A stretch of DNA of 64,000 bases from Streptomyces sp. Je 1-332 (GTDB taxonomy: Bacteria > Actinomycetota > Actinomycetes > Streptomycetales > Streptomycetaceae). The position numbers and the translations under genes were made by a program. Under the pieces are notes generated by a model that was given only the letters and a program-made list of their open reading frames with translations, had not been told where the DNA came from and searched no databases. The stretch covers positions 6,324,001 to 6,388,000 of the forward strand of contig NZ_CP160402.1 in assembly GCF_040730185.1 (NCBI RefSeq), read 5' to 3'. How positions within the stretch are numbered: position 1 is the first letter of the stretch; every line of letters begins with the position of its first letter. Of this stretch, positions 47,752 to 55,765 are shown piece by piece.

Positions 47752-47839
47752 GTGGCGCACCTACTTGCCAAAGTTGTGTTCTGGAAGTTGGGGGGCGCGC
47801 GCGTTGGCCGATGCGCCTTCTCGGAAATAGGTGCCGCAC
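47752..47839. repeat. 88-bp MITE-like inverted-repeat element (E2)
   Basis: Imperfect ends GTGGCGCACCTACTT and AAATAGGTGCCGCAC enclose AAAGTTGTGTTCTGG and GGGGGGCGCGCGCG, in the same order and spacing as in E1 (read from its other strand). It lies just before the IS110 non-coding leader, so the IS may have targeted it or its edge. Confidence 0.7.
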
Positions 47840-47979
47840 CCCCCACCAGCCCACAGCGTGCTGCTCGGTGAGTGAACGGACTCGTCGTCGGCTGCGTGTC
47901 ACCGTCGCGCCCACGCGTGCCGATGCGTGCCGACGCGGTGCGGGTCTCGGCGAGCCCCTCGCCCCCCGTTATGTTTTCC

Positions 47980-48226
47980 GCGGTCCTGCAAGAGGGCCGC
48001 TGGCCTCCGGGCCCGGCATGGCTGGTCCCCCCTGTCGAAGCGATGACCTGGGGGGTGGTGCCACCGGGCCCGAGAGGCGCCGTTGGAGACGCTGATGAGA
48101 GGTCCGACTACCGCCCGGCCGAGCGCAATGCCCGGTCCTTCGCAGGCGGCAGGTCTGCATAACGTGGATGCGCGCACGACGCCAACGCCCAGGCCAGCAC
48201 GCACAACGTCCGTTCGGGAGGACGGT
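47980..48226 (+). ncRNA. Candidate IS110 bridge RNA region
   Basis: IS110-group elements express a structured bridge RNA from the non-coding left end upstream of the transposase. Here the region contains a CCCCCC (48027-48032) / GGGGGG (48050-48055) stem with a 17-nt loop, and a CCGGGC (48064-48069) / GCCCGG (48113-48118) stem enclosing a 43-nt segment. Two such internal loops are what target- and donor-binding loops would need. Boundaries and guide sequences are not determined. Confidence 0.4.
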
Positions 48227-49429
48227 TTGAACGAGTACGACGAGATAGGTGTCTTCCTGGGCCTGGACGTGGGGAAGAGCGCTCACCACGGACACGGACT
48301 CACCCCGGCCGGCAAGAAAGTCTTCGACAAGCAACTGCCCAACACCGAACCGAAGCTGCGGCAGGTCTTCGACAAGCTCCGCGAGAAGTTCGGCACCGTC
48401 CTGGTCGTCGTGGACCAGCCGGCCTCGATCGGCGCTCTGCCGCTGACAGTGGCCCGCGACACGGGCTGCCAGGTCGCCTACCTGCCGGGCCTTTCGATGC
48501 GACGGATCGCTGACCTCTACCCGGGCGAGGCAAAGACCGATGCCCGCGACGCGGCCGTCATCGCGGACGCCGCCCGCACCATGCCGCACACCCTTCGCTC
48601 GCTTCAGCTGACCGACGAGATCACCGCCGAGCTCACCGTCCTCGTCGGCTTCGACCAGGACCTGGCGGCCGAGGCCACCCGCACATCCAACCGGATCCGG
48701 GGCCTGCTCACCCAGTTCCACCCGTCCCTGGAACGGGTCCTGGGCCCGCGTCTGGATCACCCGGCGGTCACCTGGCTGCTGGAACGCTACGGATCCCCAG
48801 CCGCGCTGCGAAGAGCCGGACGCCGCAGGCTGGTTGAGGTGGTCCGGCCCAAAGCCCCGCGCATGGCAAAACGGCTGACCGACGACGTCTTCGATGCACT
48901 CGACGAGCAGACCGTCGTGGTCCCGGGCACCGGCACCCTGGACATCGTGATCCCCTCGCTGGCCCGCTCGCTCGGCGCCGTTCACGAGCAACGACGGGCG
49001 GCAGAATCCCAGATCGCAGCCCTGCTGGAGGACCACCCTCTTTCCAAGGTCCTGACGTCGCTGCCCGGCGTCGGCGTCAGGACCGCCGCCGCACTGCTGG
49101 TCACCGTCGGCGACGGCACCAGCTTCCCCACCGCCGCCCACCTCGCCTCCTACGCCGGCCTCGCCCCCACCACCAAGTCCTCCGGGACCTCGATCCACGG
49201 CGAACACGCCCCACGGGGCGGCAACCGGCAGCTCAAACGCGCGATGTTCCTGTCCGCGTTCGCTGCCCTGCACGATCCTGCCTCCCGCACCTATTACGAC
49301 AAATGCCGGGCCAGAGGAAAAACCCACACCCAAGCGCTCCTCCGCCTCGCCCGACAACGGATCAACGTGCTGTTTGCAATGCTCCGCGACGGCACCTTCT
49401 ACGAACCCAGAACCCCACGCCTCGCTTGA
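48227..49429 (+). CDS. IS110-family transposase/recombinase
   Basis: The 400-residue protein has an N-terminal RuvC-like DEDD domain (Asp14 in FLGLDVGKS, VVVDQPAS, KTDARDAAVIADAA) and a C-terminal Transposase_20 domain (LTSLPGVGVRTAAALLVTVG, LASYAGLAP, GNRQLKRAMFLSAFAALHD), which in this family supplies the nucleophilic serine. TTG 48227 is chosen because GGGAGGAC lies just upstream and the protein then begins NEYDEIGVFLGLD as in homologues. The gene appears intact. It lies inside composite repeat 2, between fadA and the RNase D gene. Confidence 0.93.
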   Translation: MNEYDEIGVFLGLDVGKSAHHGHGLTPAGKKVFDKQLPNTEPKLRQVFDKLREKFGTVLVVVDQPASIGALPLTVARDTGCQVAYLPGLSMRRIADLYPGEAKTDARDAAVIADAARTMPHTLRSLQLTDEITAELTVLVGFDQDLAAEATRTSNRIRGLLTQFHPSLERVLGPRLDHPAVTWLLERYGSPAALRRAGRRRLVEVVRPKAPRMAKRLTDDVFDALDEQTVVVPGTGTLDIVIPSLARSLGAVHEQRRAAESQIAALLEDHPLSKVLTSLPGVGVRTAAALLVTVGDGTSFPTAAHLASYAGLAPTTKSSGTSIHGEHAPRGGNRQLKRAMFLSAFAALHDPASRTYYDKCRARGKTHTQALLRLARQRINVLFAMLRDGTFYEPRTPRLA

Positions 49430-49772
49430 CGAAAGACATAGAGGCACCCCCCCCGGGAACCCACCGCTCACCTCGTCCCCTGACGGCCACCCCGGAAGAT
49501 CCGGCCGGCAGACGCTTGACGAAACCGGGACCCGTTCCCGACGGGCCCGCGCCCGTCTCCCCGCCCTGGTCGCCCCGCGCACATCCGGCCGGTAGACGCT
49601 TGACGAGACCGGGGTCGCTTTCCGAACGAGCCGCGCACCCCACTCACCGCCGGCCGCCCCCGACGAACCGATCCGCACCCGGCACGGAAACCCCAACAAG
49701 ATGACGGCAGTGGTCGAGAGTCCCGCCCCTTGGGCCGTCCGGTCGTCTTCCCTCGCGTGGTGGAGGGGCGGG

Positions 49773-49836
49773 TGTCAAGGGTGGAGCGCAGCGGAATCGG
49801 CGTAGCCGACGCGTAGCGCAGCGGAGCGCCCTTGAC
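49773..49836 (-). repeat. Palindromic core repeat, copy D
   Basis: Starts GTCAAGGGTGGAGC, centre TCGGCGTAGCCGA, ends GCGCCCTTGAC. It is the inverted copy of core C, 4 bp longer, in the right arm of composite repeat 2. Confidence 0.85.
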
Positions 49837-50017
49837 TCCCGGTCCGGAACCGCCAACCTCGGGACAACCGGATGGCCCCGGCAAGCAGCAACGCCCCCGG
49901 CCCCGCAGGGCCGCCCCTCTCGGTGGCCTCGCGCCCCGGACCGGCGAACCCGACCAGCCAGCCCGCCCACCCGCCGAGCGCGAACCACCCCCCAGCCGAC
50001 GTCACCCCCGACCGCGA

Positions 50018-51292
50018 CTACCCCGCAGCAGTCAGCGCCCCCACCAAGGCCGGAGTGACCTGGGTGATCTGCCAGCGCCGTGCCCCGTGCGAGGCCAGCG
50101 CCGCTGCCACGGAATCCGCGTCCACCTGAGCCGGCGGCTCCCAGCAGACCCTTCGTACCGTGTCCGGAGTGATCAGGTTCTCCTGAGGCATGTTCAGTTC
50201 CTCGGCCAGCGCCGAGACAGCCGCCCGTGCCGCGGAGAGGCGCGCCGCGGCGGCCGGGTCGCGGTCCGCCCAGGAGCGGGGCGGCGGCGGCCCGGAGACC
50301 GCCTGCCCCGGCTGCGGGAGCTCGGAGTCGGGCAGGGCCCTGGCCCGGTCCACCGCGGCCTGCCACTGTTCCAGCTGGCGCCGCCCCATGCGGTGCCCGA
50401 AGCCGGTGAGACCGGCGAGCGCGTGCACATTCGGCGGCAGCGAAAGCGCCGCCTCCACGATCGCGCCGTCACTGAGCACCTTGCCGGGCGACACGTCACG
50501 CCGTTGCGCGACGCGATCACGCGCGGTCCACAGTTCCCGTACGACCGCCATCTGGCGGCGGCGCCGCACCTTGTGCATGCCCGACGTACGCCGCCAGGGG
50601 TCGACCCGGGGCGGCGCGGGCGGCGCGGAGGAGATCGCGTCGAACTCCTCGCGGGCCCACTCCAGCTTGCCCTGCCGGTCGAGCTCCTTCTCCAGCGCGT
50701 CCCGCAGGTCAACGAGCAGCTCGACGTCCAGCGCCGCGTAGCGCAGCCAGGGATCGGGCAGCGGCCGCGTCGACCAGTCGACCGCCGAGTGGCCCTTCTC
50801 CAGGACGAAGCCGAGCACGCCCTCGACCATCGCGCCGAGGCCGACCCGGGGGAAACCCGCGAGGCGTCCCGCGAGCTCCGTGTCGAAGATGCTGGTGGGG
50901 ATCATGCCTATTTCGCGCAGGCAGGGCAGGTCCTGCGTGGCCGCGTGAAGGACCCACTCGGCTCCGGAGATCGCCTCGCCGAGCCCGGACAGGTCGGGGC
51001 AGGCGACGGGGTCGATCAACGTACTGCCCGCGCCCTCCCTGCGCAGCTGCACGAGGTAGGCGCGCTGGCCGTACCGATAGCCGGACGCGCGTTCGGCGTC
51101 CACGGCCACGGGGCCACTGCCTGCCGCGAACGCGGCGATCACCTCTGCGAGGGCGGTCTCGTCGGCGACCACCGGGGGGATGCCATCACGCGGCTCGTCC
51201 AGGGGGATCGGCGCCGTTTCGACGTCGTCCGGAGGGCCGCCTCCGGTGGTTCGCAGTGAACTGTCTGCTGCGGTCTCTTGGGCGTCGGTCAC
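50018..51292 (-). CDS. Ribonuclease D family 3'-5' exonuclease with HRDC domain
   Basis: The 424-residue protein carries the DEDDy exonuclease motifs: VAVDAERASGYRYGQRAYLVQL (Exo I), HAATQDLPCLREIG (Exo II) and RYAALDVELLVDL (Exo III with Tyr and Asp). These lie in residues about 40-230. An HRDC nucleic-acid-binding region (MHKVRRRRQMAVVRELWTAR) and a C-terminal extension follow. It probably trims tRNA or other RNA 3' ends. The N-terminal 35 residues are acidic and low in complexity. The start is GTG 51292. Confidence 0.92.
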   Translation of the reverse strand: MTDAQETAADSSLRTTGGGPPDDVETAPIPLDEPRDGIPPVVADETALAEVIAAFAAGSGPVAVDAERASGYRYGQRAYLVQLRREGAGSTLIDPVACPDLSGLGEAISGAEWVLHAATQDLPCLREIGMIPTSIFDTELAGRLAGFPRVGLGAMVEGVLGFVLEKGHSAVDWSTRPLPDPWLRYAALDVELLVDLRDALEKELDRQGKLEWAREEFDAISSAPPAPPRVDPWRRTSGMHKVRRRRQMAVVRELWTARDRVAQRRDVSPGKVLSDGAIVEAALSLPPNVHALAGLTGFGHRMGRRQLEQWQAAVDRARALPDSELPQPGQAVSGPPPPRSWADRDPAAAARLSAARAAVSALAEELNMPQENLITPDTVRRVCWEPPAQVDADSVAAALASHGARRWQITQVTPALVGALTAAG

Positions 51293-51370
51293 CTGTCAAG
51301 GGTATCTGTGTATGCACAGCGCCCGTCGACGGAACGTTCCGTCGACGGGCGCGCGAGGGGTGTAAATGAG

Positions 51371-52033
51371 TCAGTGGATGATTCCGGTGCGCAGGGCCAC
51401 CGCCACCATCCCGGCGCGGTCACCCGTGCCGAGCTTGCGTGCGATGCGGGCGAGGTGGCTCTTCACGGTCAGGGCGGAGAGCCCCATCGAGACACCGATG
51501 GCCTTGTTCGACTGACCCTCCGCGACGAGGCGGAGAACCTCCACCTCACGGCCGGACAGCTCGCGGTAGCCACCGGTGTGGCTGGGCGCGCCCGGCGGGC
51601 GGCGGTGCATTCGGGCGGCGGCCGAGCCGATGGGCGCGGCGCCGGGGCGGGTGGGGAGACCGACGTTGTTGCGGGTGCCGGTGACGACGTAGCCCTTGAC
51701 GCCGCCCGCGAGGGCGTTGCGTACGGCGCCGATGTCATCGGCGGCGGAGAGGGCGAGGCCGTTCGGCCAGCCCGCCGCGCGGGTTTCTGAGAGGAGCGTC
51801 AGGCCGGAGCCGTCAGGGAGGTGGACATCTGCGACGCAGATGTCACGAGGGTTGCCGATGCGGGGACGAGCCTCCGCGATCGACGAGGCCTCGATCACGT
51901 CGCGAACACCGAGGGCCCACAGGTGGCGGGTGACGGTGGAGCGGACGCGCGGGTCGGCCACGACGACCATGGCGGTCGGCTTGTTCGGGCGGTAGGCGAC
52001 CAGGCTTGCGGGCTGCTCGAGGAGAACGGACAC
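51371..52033 (-). CDS. Orphan NarL/LuxR-family response regulator
   Basis: The 220-residue protein has a receiver domain (VVVADPR acidic residue, phosphoacceptor region CVADVHLPDGSG, Lys in GGVKGYVV), a linker rich in Pro/Arg (about 125-150) and a LuxR-type HTH (LSGREVEVLRLVAEGQSNKAIGVSMGLSALTVKSHLARI). There is no sensor kinase nearby. The receiver lacks none of the main residues, so phosphorylation is possible. The 3' end lies about 80 bp from the RNase D start. Confidence 0.9.
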   Translation of the reverse strand: MSVLLEQPASLVAYRPNKPTAMVVVADPRVRSTVTRHLWALGVRDVIEASSIAEARPRIGNPRDICVADVHLPDGSGLTLLSETRAAGWPNGLALSAADDIGAVRNALAGGVKGYVVTGTRNNVGLPTRPGAAPIGSAAARMHRRPPGAPSHTGGYRELSGREVEVLRLVAEGQSNKAIGVSMGLSALTVKSHLARIARKLGTGDRAGMVAVALRTGIIH

Positions 52034-52238
52034 CAGGCCTCCTGGGGTGCGGGACTGAACCGGCTCGGGGGAGAAGCCGGGACGAACCGTGCTGTCAAGG
52101 TCACCAACCTCTTCGGCACCAAACCCGTCCGCCTTTAGAGAATGATCACGATTTGGTGAGTAACAATTCGGGCGATTCGGACACGCGATCGATCATCCGA
52201 AGATCAACCCGAATCGCAGTCGTTCAGAATCGTTCGCA

Positions 52239-52330
52239 CTCACGGCGGCTCACGGCGGCTCACGGCGTTCACGGCCGCTCACGGCGCTCACGGCAGCCAC
52301 GGCACCCACGGCGCTCACGGCGCTCACGGC
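52239..52330. repeat. 9-10 bp tandem repeat (GCTCACGGC)n at the 3' end of the DUF3000 gene
   Basis: Ten units ending CACGGC, mostly 9 bp, precede (on the plus strand) the DUF3000 stop. On the minus strand each standard unit reads GCCGTGAGC and contains a TGA. The DUF3000 stop at 52324-52326 is one of these. Confidence 0.85.
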
Positions 52331-52992
52331 GTCTGCGGTCCCCGCCGCTGGGGCAGCGACACCACCGAGCCGTCGCCACCGTGCGCCTGGTTCGCCGGCG
52401 GCAGCCCCGCCACCTGGCAGAGCAGATCGCACCACGCCGCGAGATGCGCGGCCGTGTCCGGCGTTCCGCCGGTCCCCTCGCGCGGCGTCCACGACGCCCG
52501 GATCTCGATCTGCGACGCGGGCGGCCGCTCGGCGAGCCCGCCGAAGTAGTGCGAGCCGGCGCGCGTGACGGTGCCGCTCGGCTCTCCGCACGCCAGGCCG
52601 CGCGCCTGCAGCGCGCCCGTCAGCCAGGACCAGCAGACCTCGGGCAGCAGCGGATCCGCGGCCATCTCCGGCTCAAGCTCCGCCCGTACGAGCGTGACGA
52701 GGCGGAAGGTGCCCTGCCAGGCGTCGTGCCCCGCCGGGTCGTGCAGCAGCACAAGACGCCCGTCCGCGAGGTCCTCGTCGCCGTCGACCACCGCCGCCTC
52801 CAGGGCGTACGCGTGCGGGGCCAGACGCTGCGGTGGCCGCGTCGGGTCGAGCTCGATCTCGGGCCGAAGCCGTGCCCCGCGCAGCGCCTCGACCGCCGCG
52901 CGAAAGGGCAACGGAGTCGAATCCGCCACCTTCCCCTCCGTACTTTCCATCTCGCCAGCGCCGTCCGACCGTTGTCCCTGAGCCGCAGCCAT
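52324..52992 (-). CDS. DUF3000 family protein
   Basis: The 222-residue soluble protein matches the DUF3000 family by its core (PFRAAVEALRGARLRPEIELDPTRPPQRLAPHAYALEA, GRLVLLHDPAGHDAWQGTFRLV, AGSHYFGGLAERPPASQIEIRASW). It is conserved in actinomycetes next to hemE, here divergent from it with 165 bp between. The function is unknown. The C-terminal end runs into a tandem repeat that supplies the stop codon. ATG 52992 is used; the family core only begins about residue 18, so a later start is possible. Confidence 0.88.
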   Translation of the reverse strand: MAAAQGQRSDGAGEMESTEGKVADSTPLPFRAAVEALRGARLRPEIELDPTRPPQRLAPHAYALEAAVVDGDEDLADGRLVLLHDPAGHDAWQGTFRLVTLVRAELEPEMAADPLLPEVCWSWLTGALQARGLACGEPSGTVTRAGSHYFGGLAERPPASQIEIRASWTPREGTGGTPDTAAHLAAWCDLLCQVAGLPPANQAHGGDGSVVSLPQRRGPQTP

Positions 52993-53157
52993 GCGGGGAA
53001 GATTAAGGGGAATGGCGGCTTCGCGCAGGGAGAGACACCCGTGCGGGGGGCCCCGGTCAAGGCAGCGTGCCCCTGTGAACCGGGGGCGTGACGGCGTCGG
53101 GCCGGGGTCGGGCGGGGGCCGAGCGGGGGCCGGGCGGCCGCGTGCGAGACTTTCCGC

Positions 53158-54237
53158 GTGAGTGCCAACAGCAGCAGCCCCGCGGGCCAGCAGAACGCAG
53201 CGACGGACGCCGTCAAGGATTCAGCCTTCATGAAGGCCTGCAGGCGTGAGCCCGTGCCGCACACGCCGGTCTGGTTCATGCGGCAGGCGGGGCGCTCACT
53301 TCCCGAGTACCGCAAGGTGCGCGAGGGTACGGCCATGCTGGAGTCCTGCATGATGCCGGAGCTGGTCACGGAGATCACGCTGCAGCCGGTGCGCCGCCAC
53401 AAGGTCGACGCCGCGATCTACTTCAGCGACATCGTCGTCCCCCTCAAGGCCATCGGCATCGACCTGGACATCAAGCCGGGCATCGGCCCGGTCGTCGCCA
53501 ACCCCATCCGCTCGCGCGCTGACCTCGCCCAGCTGCGGGATCTGACGCCGGACGACGTGAGTTACGTGACCGAGGCCATCGGCATGCTCACGGCCGAGCT
53601 GGGGTCGACCCCCCTCATCGGATTCGCCGGAGCACCTTTCACCCTCGCGAGTTACCTGGTCGAGGGCGGCCCGAGCCGTAACCACGAGAACACCAAGGCG
53701 CTCATGTACGGCGACCCGCAGCTGTGGGCCGACCTGCTCGACCGGCTCGCGGAGATCACCGGCGCCTTCCTCAAGGTGCAGGTCGAGGCGGGCGCGAGCG
53801 CCGTGCAGCTCTTCGACTCCTGGGTGGGCGCGCTGGCCCCCGCCGACTACCGCCGCTCCGTGATGCCCGCGTCGCAGAAGGTCTTCGACGCCGTGGCGTC
53901 GTACGGCGTGCCCCGCATCCACTTCGGTGTCGGCACGGGCGAACTGCTCGGTCTGATGGGCGAGGCGGGCGCCGACGTGATGGGCGTCGACTGGCGCGTC
54001 CCGATGGACGAGGCGGTCCGCAGGGTCGGTCCCGGCAAGGCGCTCCAGGGGAATCTCGACCCGGCGGTCCTCTTCTCCACGCGTGAGGCGATCGAGGCCA
54101 AGACGGACGAGGTTCTCGACGCCGCGTCCGGTCTTGAGGGGCACATCTTCAACCTCGGCCACGGCGTCCTGCCGACCACGGACCCCGACGCCCTGACGCG
54201 GCTCGTGGAGCATGTCCACACGCGGACCGCACGCTGA
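53158..54237 (+). CDS. hemE: Uroporphyrinogen III decarboxylase
   Basis: The 359-residue enzyme decarboxylates uroporphyrinogen III to coproporphyrinogen III. The substrate signature PVWFMRQAGRSLPEYR is at residues about 38-55, and GFAGAPFTLASYLVEGG and HFGVGTGELLGLMGEAGADV follow. GTG 53158 gives SANSSSPAG, with a poor ribosome-binding site. It leads the local heme group; hemG and hemQ follow after two minus-strand genes. Confidence 0.96.
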   Translation: MSANSSSPAGQQNAATDAVKDSAFMKACRREPVPHTPVWFMRQAGRSLPEYRKVREGTAMLESCMMPELVTEITLQPVRRHKVDAAIYFSDIVVPLKAIGIDLDIKPGIGPVVANPIRSRADLAQLRDLTPDDVSYVTEAIGMLTAELGSTPLIGFAGAPFTLASYLVEGGPSRNHENTKALMYGDPQLWADLLDRLAEITGAFLKVQVEAGASAVQLFDSWVGALAPADYRRSVMPASQKVFDAVASYGVPRIHFGVGTGELLGLMGEAGADVMGVDWRVPMDEAVRRVGPGKALQGNLDPAVLFSTREAIEAKTDEVLDAASGLEGHIFNLGHGVLPTTDPDALTRLVEHVHTRTAR

Positions 54238-54345
54238 CCGAGTCGTTTCGTGGTCGGTTCGTAGTTGGCTGAAAATCTCGCCTGAATGTGATGGGTGAGC
54301 CCGGTTCGGGACCGGTTCGGGACCAGTCCGGGCCCACCCGGCGTC

Positions 54346-55728
54346 CTACCCCGGGGCCCGGACCGCTGCGACCGCCTTGCGTGCCGCCACCAGGACCGGG
54401 TCCCACACCGGCGAGAACGGCGGTGCGTAGCCGAGGTCGAGCGCGGTCATCTGGTCCACCGTCATACGGGCCGTCAGGGCCACGGCCGCGATGTCGACCC
54501 GCTTGCCCGCGCCCTCGCGGCCCACGATCTGAACACCGAGCAGCCGTCCCGTGAGGCGCTCGGCGAGCATCTTCACGGTCATCAGGGCGGCGCCGGGGTA
54601 GTAGCCCGCGCGGCTCGTCGACTCGATGGTCACCGAGACGAACTGCAGTCCCGCCGCCCGCGCCTCCTTCTCGCGCAGGCCCGTGCGGGCGATCTCCAGG
54701 TCGCAGACCTTGCTGACGGCCGTGCCGACGACTCCGGGGAAGGTCGCGTAACTCCCGCCCACGTTCGAGCCGATGACCTGCCCGTGCTTGTTGGCGTGCG
54801 TGCCGAGCGCGATGTGCCGCTCGCGGCCCGAGACCAGGTCGAGGACCTCGACGCAGTCGCCGCCCGCCCAGATGTTCTCGTGGCCGCGCACCCGCATCGC
54901 GAGATCCGTGAGCAGCCCGCCGTACTCACCGAGGGGAAGACCCGCCGCGCGGGCGAGCTCCGTCTCGGGGCGCACGCCGATGCCGAGCACCACCACGTCC
55001 GCCGGATACTCCGCGTCCTCGGTGGCCACCGCCCTGACCCGGCCGTCGTCGCCGGTGAGGATCTTGGTGACCTCGGCGCCGTTCACCATCTCGATGCCCA
55101 TGCCGGACATCGCGTCGTGGACGAGGCGGCCCATGTCGGGGTCGAGCGTCGACATCGGTTCCGTGCCGCGGTTGACGACCGTGACCTCGTAGCGGCGATG
55201 GATCAGGGCCTCGGCCATCTCGACGCCGATGTAACCGGCGCCGATGACGACCGCCTTGCGGCCCTCCGTGTCCGCCAGCGTGTCCAGGAGCGCCTGGCCG
55301 TCGTCCAGGGTCTGCACACCGTGCACGCCGGGGGCGTCGATGCCGGGCAGGGAGGGACGGACCGGGCGGGCACCGGTGCCGATCACGAGCTTGTCGTACG
55401 TCGTCCAGGCCTCCGCGCCGGATTCGAGGTCCCGGGTGCGGACCCGGCCGCCCTCGACGTCGATCTCCACGACCTCCGTACGCATCCGCAGGTCGATGTC
55501 GCGCTCCCGGTGCGCCTCGGGTGTACGCGCGATCAGCTCGTCCCGTGAGAGGACGTCACCGCCGACCCAGTAAGGGATGCCGCAGGCCGAGTACGAGGTG
55601 AAGTGGCCGCGCTCGAACGCGACGATCTCCAGCTCGTCCGGGCCCTTGAGCCTGCGTGCCTGCGACGCAGCGGACATGCCCGCCGCGTCGCCCCCGATGA
55701 TCACCAGTCGCTCTCTCGCGCTACTCAT
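54346..55728 (-). CDS. FAD-dependent CoA-disulfide reductase/NADH oxidase-like protein
   Basis: The 460-residue pyridine-nucleotide-disulfide oxidoreductase has an FAD-binding motif (VIIGGDAAGMSAASQAR), a single active-site Cys in SYSACGIPYWVGG (pattern S-x3-C-G-x-PY), an NAD(P)H-binding motif (VVIGAGYIGVEMAEALI) and a C-terminal dimerisation domain. The single-Cys pattern fits CoA-disulfide reductase, persulfide reductase or NADH oxidase rather than classical dithiol reductases. No rhodanese domain is fused. It is convergent with hemE and upstream of the DUF4349 gene on the same strand. Confidence 0.87.
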   Translation of the reverse strand: MSSARERLVIIGGDAAGMSAASQARRLKGPDELEIVAFERGHFTSYSACGIPYWVGGDVLSRDELIARTPEAHRERDIDLRMRTEVVEIDVEGGRVRTRDLESGAEAWTTYDKLVIGTGARPVRPSLPGIDAPGVHGVQTLDDGQALLDTLADTEGRKAVVIGAGYIGVEMAEALIHRRYEVTVVNRGTEPMSTLDPDMGRLVHDAMSGMGIEMVNGAEVTKILTGDDGRVRAVATEDAEYPADVVVLGIGVRPETELARAAGLPLGEYGGLLTDLAMRVRGHENIWAGGDCVEVLDLVSGRERHIALGTHANKHGQVIGSNVGGSYATFPGVVGTAVSKVCDLEIARTGLREKEARAAGLQFVSVTIESTSRAGYYPGAALMTVKMLAERLTGRLLGVQIVGREGAGKRVDIAAVALTARMTVDQMTALDLGYAPPFSPVWDPVLVAARKAVAAVRAPG

Positions 55729-55765
55729 ACGGACACGCTACGACGAAGCGGCAGTTGGCGGCCCC

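Larger units (their letters stand above)
47850..49450 (+). mobile_element. IS110-family insertion element (ends approximate)
   Basis: One transposase gene is preceded by about 380 bp of foldable non-coding DNA and followed by only a short tail before the right repeat arm resumes. IS110 elements typically lack terminal inverted repeats, so the exact ends cannot be fixed here. The stated bounds run from just after the E2 element to just after the transposase stop. Confidence 0.7.
47195..49906. repeat. Composite repeat 2: long inverted arms flanking an IS110 element
   Basis: The left arm (47195 to about 47620) and right arm (about 49485 to 49906) are inverted copies. The outer 190 bp or so are nearly identical by eye, apart from a 4-bp indel in the core; inner parts are more divergent. 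Between them lie a 59-bp inverted repeat, an 88-bp MITE-like element and the IS110 element. The outline matches composite repeat 1. Apart from the transposase, the gap between fadA and the RNase D gene (47071-50017) holds no credible gene. Confidence 0.8.

Noticed and set aside
47088..48095. 335-codon open frame before the IS110 transposase
   Set aside because: It spans the repeat arm, E3, E2 and the IS leader, so its reading is forced by repeated GC-rich DNA.
48083..48226. Upstream start for the transposase
   Set aside because: The extra 48 residues have no family match, and TTG 48227 has a good GGGAGGAC ribosome-binding site and the correct family N-terminus.
54281..54345. GGTTCGGGACC direct repeat after hemE as a regulatory site
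   Set aside because: Two adjacent copies lie between convergent gene ends and are more likely part of a weak terminator or simple duplication.
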